A stretch of DNA of 64,000 bases. Source: Roseovarius mucosus DSM 17069. GTDB lineage: Bacteria > Pseudomonadota > Alphaproteobacteria > Rhodobacterales > Rhodobacteraceae. Position numbers and translations under genes: made by a program. The DNA is taken from contig NZ_KN293975.1 of the NCBI RefSeq assembly GCF_000768555.3, positions 496,001 through 560,000 of the forward strand, written 5' to 3'. Under the pieces are notes generated by a model. That model saw only the letters and a list, made by a program, of their open reading frames with translations, was not told where the DNA came from and did not search any database. Positions 59,914-64,000 of this stretch are shown piece after piece. Every line of letters starts with the position of its first letter. Positions within the stretch are counted from its first letter, which is position 1.

Positions 59914-60948
59914 ATGCCCGCGCAAAAGACCATTCTGAGAGCCATCTCCGGGGAAACCCTGCCCACACCGCCTATCTGGATGATGCGGCAGGCGGGGCGC
60001 TATCTGCCGGAATACCGGGCCACGCGAGAAGAGGCGGGTGATTTTCTTTCTTTGTGTTATAACAGCGACTTGGCGACCGAAGTTACATTGCAGCCTATCC
60101 GCAGATACGGGTTTGACGCGGCGATTCTCTTTGCCGATATTCTGCTCTTGCCGCAGGCGCTTGGGGCGGATTTGTGGTTTGTGACGGGCGAAGGACCGCG
60201 GCTCTCGACGATTACGGACCGGGCGGGGCTGGAAAAACTGAAACCCGTGGACGAGATTCACAAGACGTTAAATCCGGTCTATCAGACGGTGCGCAACCTT
60301 GCCGGGGCACTGCCCAAGGAAACGACGTTGATCGGATTCGCGGGCGCGCCATGGACGGTGGCGACCTATATGATCGCGGGGCGCGGCACGCCAGATCAGG
60401 GCCCAGCGCATGCGCTCAAGGCTGAAAACAAAGAGGTTTTCGAGGGGATCATAAATATCCTGACGGAGGGCACGATCGAGTATCTCTCGGCCCAGATCGT
60501 GGCGGGCGCAGAGGTGATCAAGCTCTTTGACAGCTGGGCCGGATCGCTGAAAGGTGACGATTTCGAGAACTATGCGGTCGCACCGGCCAAGCGGATCATT
60601 TCAGAGCTGAAAGCGCGGCATCCGGGCATTCCGGTGATCGCGTTTCCCCGAGAAGCGGGCGATAACTATATGGGATTCCATGCGAAAACCGGTGCTGATT
60701 GCGTGGCGGTCGATGATTCTGTGAGCGCGGAATGGGCGGCGGAAAACGTCCAGAAGGATGGCTGCGTTCAGGGAAATCTCAAGTCTTCCCATATGGTTAC
60801 GGGTGGAGAGGACCTTGTGCGCGAGACCCGGAAGATTGTCGAGGCCTTCCGGGGCGGCCCGCATATTTTCAACCTTGGCCATGGCATCACGCCCGATGCG
60901 GACCCGGACAATGTGCAACTGATGATCGACACGGTTCGGGGCGGCTGA
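59914..60948 (+). CDS. hemE: Uroporphyrinogen decarboxylase
   Basis: The 344-residue enzyme converts uroporphyrinogen III to coproporphyrinogen III. The N-terminal signature [58 protein letters not shown] and the C-terminal [16 protein letters not shown] are all present. The start is ATG 59914 behind GGAGGA. The longer frame at 59866 adds 16 residues over the dyad. Confidence 0.96.
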   Translation: MPAQKTILRAISGETLPTPPIWMMRQAGRYLPEYRATREEAGDFLSLCYNSDLATEVTLQPIRRYGFDAAILFADILLLPQALGADLWFVTGEGPRLSTITDRAGLEKLKPVDEIHKTLNPVYQTVRNLAGALPKETTLIGFAGAPWTVATYMIAGRGTPDQGPAHALKAENKEVFEGIINILTEGTIEYLSAQIVAGAEVIKLFDSWAGSLKGDDFENYAVAPAKRIISELKARHPGIPVIAFPREAGDNYMGFHAKTGADCVAVDDSVSAEWAAENVQKDGCVQGNLKSSHMVTGGEDLVRETRKIVEAFRGGPHIFNLGHGITPDADPDNVQLMIDTVRGG

Positions 60949-60989
60949 CCTTACAAAACGTAAGGTTTGTCAGGGGATTTTGTAAGGTC
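60949..60989 (+). repeat. 41-bp two-copy intergenic element, copy 2 (after hemE)
   Basis: CCTTAC-AAAAC-GTAAGG is followed after exactly 10 bases by GATTTTGTAAG-GTC. It matches the copy at 15304-15344 in motif and spacing. It begins at the base after the hemE stop codon. Confidence 0.7.
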
Positions 60990-61080
60990 GCGGGCGGCGG
61001 GCCGGTCATTTCCGGCGCGTCAACGATTTTTTAAGATGTCTTGGGCAAGATCGGGGCAGGTTGCAGCACAGGAGCAGACC

Positions 61081-61146
61081 ATGCCCATGACCCATCCGCC
61101 ACCCAGCACCCGCGCCAAATGCGACCATAGGCGATGTCGCCACTGA
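61081..61146 (+). CDS. Possible 21-residue leader peptide upstream of dddP
   Basis: An ATG at 61081 with AGGAG six bases upstream opens a short frame (MPMTHPPPS, then Arg/Cys/His-rich RAKCDHRRCRH) that stops 51 bases before dddP. The good ribosome binding site, three consecutive prolines and rare-looking composition could make it a regulatory leader. The size alone prevents any firm claim, and it may be accidental. Confidence 0.35.
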   Translation: MPMTHPPPSTRAKCDHRRCRH

Positions 61147-61197
61147 GCGCGCCAAGCCGGGGGACCGGTCACAGTCTGGATGTCGGAGGACCTGCCG

Positions 61198-62541
61198 ATG
61201 AACAGACATTACCGAGACACGCGCAAGATTGATCCAAGCCGGGGCAGCATGCTGGGCGATGGCACGCCCAATGACCCCGACCGGGTGGAAATTGGACCTA
61301 CGCAACTGGCCTATGGCGAATGGGCGGTGGCGGGGCTGGAACTGCCAGATTTGCCCACGATGCGGCAATTTCGCTGGGAGAGGCTGACGGCGGCAATTGG
61401 GGCGCGGGATTATGCCGGGCTGTTGCTGTTTGATCCGCTCAATATCCGCTATGCGACCGACAGCACCAATATGCAGCTGTGGAACACGCATAACCCGTTT
61501 CGTGCCGTGCTGCTCTGTGCCGATGGCTATATGGTAATCTGGGACTACAAGAATTCGCCGTTCCTGTCGCGGTTCAACCCGCTGGTGCGCGAGGCGCGGT
61601 CGGGGGCGGACCTGTTCTATTTCGACCGGGGCGACAAGGTGGATGTGGCCGCCGATGTCTTTGCCCGCGATGTGGCCGCACTCTTGGCCGAGCATTGCCC
61701 CGGCAACCGGCGGCTGGCGGTGGACAAGGTGATGCTGCACGGGCTGCGCGCGCTGGAGGCGCAGGGGCTGACGATCATGGAAGGGGAAGAGGTCACGGAA
61801 AAGACCCGCGCCATCAAGGGACCGGACGAGATCAAGGCCATGCGCTGTGCGAGCCACGCCTGCGAAGCGGCGGTGGCGGAGATGGAGCGGTTTGCGCGGC
61901 AGGCGGTGCCGGGAGGCGGGGTCAGCGAGGATGATATCTGGGCGGTGCTGCATGCCGAGAATATCCGGCGTGGTGGCGAGTGGATCGAGACGCGCCTCTT
62001 GGCGAGCGGGCCGCGCACGAATCCGTGGTTTCAGGAATGTGGGCCACGCATTGTGCAGAATAACGAGATCGTGGCCTTTGATACCGATCTGATCGGCAGT
62101 TACGGCATTTGCGTCGACATCAGCCGGACCTGGTGGATTGGCGACGCGGCCCCGCGCCCCGATATGGTGGCGGCGATGCGCCATGCGCGCGATCATATCG
62201 AGGCCAATATGGCGATGCTGCGCCCCGGTGTGACGATACCGGAGTTGATCGCGGGCTGTCATCAGTTGGAGGAGAAGTATCAGGCGCAGAAATACGGCTG
62301 CATGATGCATGGCGTGGGCCTCTGTGATGAGTGGCCGCTTGTTGCCTATGCCGACAAGGCGGTGGCGGGCGCGTTCGATTATGCGCTGGAGCCGGGGATG
62401 GTGCTCTGTGTTGAGGCGCTGGTGAGCGAGGTGGGCAGCGATTTCTCGATCAAGCTGGAGGATCAGGTTCTCATCACGGAAGGTGGCTATGAGAACCTGA
62501 CGCGCTATCCGTTCGATGCGGCGTTGATGGGGGCCGCTTAG
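61198..62541 (+). CDS. dddP: DMSP lyase DddP (M24 peptidase-like)
   Basis: The 447-residue enzyme cleaves dimethylsulfoniopropionate to dimethyl sulfide and acrylate. It belongs to the M24 fold, but its metal residues fall at D295, D297, D307, H371, E406 and E421, with Y366 and D377 in the active site. These are the numbers I recall from the Roseobacter-group DddP structure. The N-terminal region NRHYRDTRKIDPSRGSMLGD and FDPLNIRYATDSTNMQLWNT are also DddP-like. ATG 61198 follows GGAGGA by seven bases. A dispersed repeat begins in its stop codon. Confidence 0.95.
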   Translation: MNRHYRDTRKIDPSRGSMLGDGTPNDPDRVEIGPTQLAYGEWAVAGLELPDLPTMRQFRWERLTAAIGARDYAGLLLFDPLNIRYATDSTNMQLWNTHNPFRAVLLCADGYMVIWDYKNSPFLSRFNPLVREARSGADLFYFDRGDKVDVAADVFARDVAALLAEHCPGNRRLAVDKVMLHGLRALEAQGLTIMEGEEVTEKTRAIKGPDEIKAMRCASHACEAAVAEMERFARQAVPGGGVSEDDIWAVLHAENIRRGGEWIETRLLASGPRTNPWFQECGPRIVQNNEIVAFDTDLIGSYGICVDISRTWWIGDAAPRPDMVAAMRHARDHIEANMAMLRPGVTIPELIAGCHQLEEKYQAQKYGCMMHGVGLCDEWPLVAYADKAVAGAFDYALEPGMVLCVEALVSEVGSDFSIKLEDQVLITEGGYENLTRYPFDAALMGAA

Positions 62542-62653
62542 GGCGCGTTGCGCTCGATCGAAACACACCCGTCCCGGGCTTGGCCCGGGACCTCGCCGAG
62601 GCGTGGAGGCCCCGGGTCAAGCCCGGGGCGATGTGAGCCCGATCAGACGCAAG
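62539..62653 (+). repeat. Dispersed palindromic intergenic repeat, copy 2
   Basis: This is the partner of 6864-6984, in the same orientation. It contains the perfect hairpins CCCGGGC-TTG-GCCCGGG and CCCCGGG-TCAAG-CCCGGGG. It starts inside the dddP stop codon and ends six bases before the stop of the small minus-strand gene, a very tight fit. Confidence 0.75.
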
Positions 62654-62658
62654 CTGCT

Positions 62659-62874
62659 CTAACGGGGCTGACCCGCGCCTGACCAATGCGAGCGCAGGAC
62701 ATTGCCGTGCCAGTCTTCGAGGGCCGGGGGCTGAGTGGTGTTTTCGGCTGGTGGGGCAGGGGCCAGAGCCGCGGCGGTCAAGGCCGCGAGCAGGATGGCG
62801 GCGATGGGCACAAGCGCGGGTGCCTGCGGGGCGCGGGCCGGAGCGCTGGCGTTGTGGCAGAGGTCTTGGGGCAT
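62659..62874 (-). CDS. Small predicted membrane protein, unknown function
   Basis: The 71-residue frame starts at ATG 62874 behind AAGGAT. It has a short cytoplasmic-like head (MPQDLCHNASAPARAPQ), one hydrophobic segment (ALVPIAAILLAALTAAALAPA) and a tail ending ALEDWHGNVLRSHWSGAGQPR. I recognise no family. The conserved-looking WHGNVLRSHWSG would be exposed outside the membrane. It is followed closely by the dispersed repeat. Confidence 0.5.
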   Translation of the reverse strand: MPQDLCHNASAPARAPQAPALVPIAAILLAALTAAALAPAPPAENTTQPPALEDWHGNVLRSHWSGAGQPR

Positions 62875-62953
62875 GGTCCGATCCTTTTGTTGGGTGGACC
62901 AGAGATAGGGGCTGGGTATAAATTCCAGAAACGAATTTATGTAGGATTTCAAA

Positions 62954-63691
62954 TCACGTACTGTGATGAATTTGCGCGGTGCTTTGCGGTCTGGTCGGGG
63001 CTGTGTCGAGCGCCGGGTCGTGCAGGCAGGCGCGGTCGCGCCCGGCAGCTTTGGCGCGGTAGAGCGCGCGGTCGGCGCGTTGCAGCCCTGCGTCGAGCGT
63101 ATCGCCAGGCAAGAGCGCGGCCACGCCGAAGCTCGCCGTGAGGGTTTGCGGGCCGGTGTCGAGAAAAACCGGGCTTTGACGGATGCGGCGGGCGAGGCGC
63201 TGAGCGGCGAGGTGGCCATTCGCCATGGTGGTTGCCGGCATCAGGATCACGAATTCCTCGCCCCCCATGCGGGCCGCGAGATCGCTCTTGCGGCAATTGG
63301 CCTGCAGGAGGGTCGCGAAGTGACGTAGCGCCAGATCGCCGGCGGCATGGCCATGGCGGTCATTGAAGCGTTTGAAATGGTCGATGTCGGCCAAGATCAA
63401 GACGCAGGGGCGGAGGCTGTCGCCGGGCACGCTGGCGTGCAGGCTGGCGCGATTGCGCAGGCCGGTGAGCGAATCGTGATGCAGCGCTTGTTCGAGGGCC
63501 TGGGCATGCCGCTGATGTGTCCGGAGGCGCTGACCCATGGCATAGGCGAGCGGGGCCGCGATCATCAGCGTGGGAACAACGCCGGGCAAAAGCGCAAGGC
63601 CGCGCAGCAGGGCGTCGGCCGCCAGAACGCAGAGGCAGACCAGCGCCGCGAAACGCCGCACATCGCCCGTTGTTTCGATCTCTGTGCGCAT
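62954..63691 (-). CDS. Membrane-anchored diguanylate cyclase (GGDEF domain)
   Basis: The 245-residue protein has two hydrophobic segments near the N-terminus (FAALVCLCVLAADALLRGLAL and GVVPTLMIAAPLAYAMG). A short linker and a full GGDEF domain follow: HDSLTGLRNRASL, ADIDHFKRFNDRHGHAAGD, and the active-site RMGGEEFVIL. It should make cyclic di-GMP. The start is ATG 63691 behind AGAGGGGCGG (MRTEIETTGDVRR). There is no visible sensory domain or inhibitory RxxD site next to GGEEF. Confidence 0.92.
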   Translation of the reverse strand: MRTEIETTGDVRRFAALVCLCVLAADALLRGLALLPGVVPTLMIAAPLAYAMGQRLRTHQRHAQALEQALHHDSLTGLRNRASLHASVPGDSLRPCVLILADIDHFKRFNDRHGHAAGDLALRHFATLLQANCRKSDLAARMGGEEFVILMPATTMANGHLAAQRLARRIRQSPVFLDTGPQTLTASFGVAALLPGDTLDAGLQRADRALYRAKAAGRDRACLHDPALDTAPTRPQSTAQIHHST

Positions 63692-63881
63692 GTTCCGCCC
63701 CTCTTTGCAGATCCGAGCATCGCGCGGCTCGGTTAAGGAAGGGTTGGGCGCGGGCGGCGGAATGGGCCGGGTTTTAGGAAAATGCCACAGAGCCTCACCT
63801 TCGCGTGACATCGGGCGGGGTGGGGTGGTGATCCACGCTGCGGCTGCATAGTCTGGGGTGGTAGAATGCGGAGGATGTGAC

Positions 63882-64000
63882 ATGCCCACCGAACGCCTGA
63901 CATTTCCCGGCCATGGCGGACATGACCTTGTGGCGCGGCTGGACCTGCCGGAGGGGCCGCATCTGGCGACGGCGCTTTTTGCGCATTGTTTCACCTGTTC
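63882..64000 (+). CDS. Alpha/beta-hydrolase (probable hydrolase-OsmC fusion), 3' end outside window
   Basis: The open frame from ATG 63882 reads MPTERLTFPGHGGHDLVARL, then DLPEGPHLATALFAHCFTCS and runs off the window edge (39 complete codons). The N-terminus matches bacterial alpha/beta-hydrolases often fused to an OsmC peroxidase domain in this family. GGAGGATGTG precedes the ATG by 2-11 bases. The second domain and catalytic residues lie outside the window. Confidence 0.7.
   Translation, partial: MPTERLTFPGHGGHDLVARLDLPEGPHLATALFAHCFTC

Noticed and set aside
61198..62541. Annotation as Xaa-Pro dipeptidase
   Set aside because: The fold is M24, but the residue set and N-terminus fit DddP exactly.

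Overview
The window looks like chromosome from a marine alphaproteobacterium of the Rhodobacteraceae (Roseobacter group). Reasons: GC-rich coding sequence with an alphaproteobacterial gene order (yfgM-like/bamB-like/der, yajC-secDF, ccmABCDG), a 5-aminolevulinate synthase type hemA, a fused SecDF, an R. capsulatus-like hup/hyp hydrogenase cluster, and a DMSP lyase of the DddP type that carries every catalytic residue I can recall for the family. No prophage, insertion sequence, CRISPR array or rRNA operon was seen. One tRNA gene (CAT anticodon) was found.

Layout. 1-5.5 kb: partial efflux adaptor (minus strand), outer-membrane assembly and ribosome assembly genes (YfgM-like, BamB-like, Der) and a fatty acid desaturase. 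5.5-7 kb: an AT-richer islet with one orphan gene, ending in a dispersed palindromic repeat. 7-15.3 kb: serS, then yajC-secDF, a TSUP permease and the cytochrome c maturation genes ccmABCDG. 15.3-30 kb: acnA, moaA, a HAD phosphatase, a DegT-type aminotransferase, an M20 peptidase, hemA behind a good FnrL-type site, a RodZ-like protein, ispG and eno.

30.2-49.5 kb is the main feature: a nearly complete uptake [NiFe]-hydrogenase island, hupTUV-hypF-hupSL-(small ORF)-hupC, a strong terminator, then hupDFGHJK-hypAB-hupR-hypCDE. HupSL is the Tat-exported, membrane-bound enzyme and has the two extra cysteines of the oxygen-tolerant [4Fe-3S] class. HupUV is the H2 sensor, HupT the kinase and HupR the response regulator. 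HupD, HupFGHJK and HypA-F build and insert the NiFe(CN)2CO centre. hupR carries a one-base frameshift that removes its DNA-binding half. A 63-residue membrane protein with a His-rich N-terminus lies between hupL and hupC.

49.5-57.2 kb: an ion-transport block (ExoD-like, Ca/Na antiporter, a large Na/H antiporter with a cNMP-like domain behind a perfect 11-bp hairpin, SulP transporter, universal stress protein) and a DUF1989 protein. 57.3-64 kb: tRNA-Met, an FAD-linked oxidase, divergent hemC/hemE, dddP, a small membrane protein, a GGDEF diguanylate cyclase, and the start of an alpha/beta-hydrolase (probably hydrolase-OsmC).

Common themes are heme and cytochrome supply (hemA, hemC, hemE, ccm), H2 oxidation as an auxiliary electron source, and DMSP cleavage. 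Several intergenic elements recur within the window: a 41-bp element after ccmG and after hemE, a roughly 115-bp palindromic repeat after serS and dddP, and a double-hairpin element before hypF and hypE. All function assignments rest on reading motifs and gene order; no database search was run.
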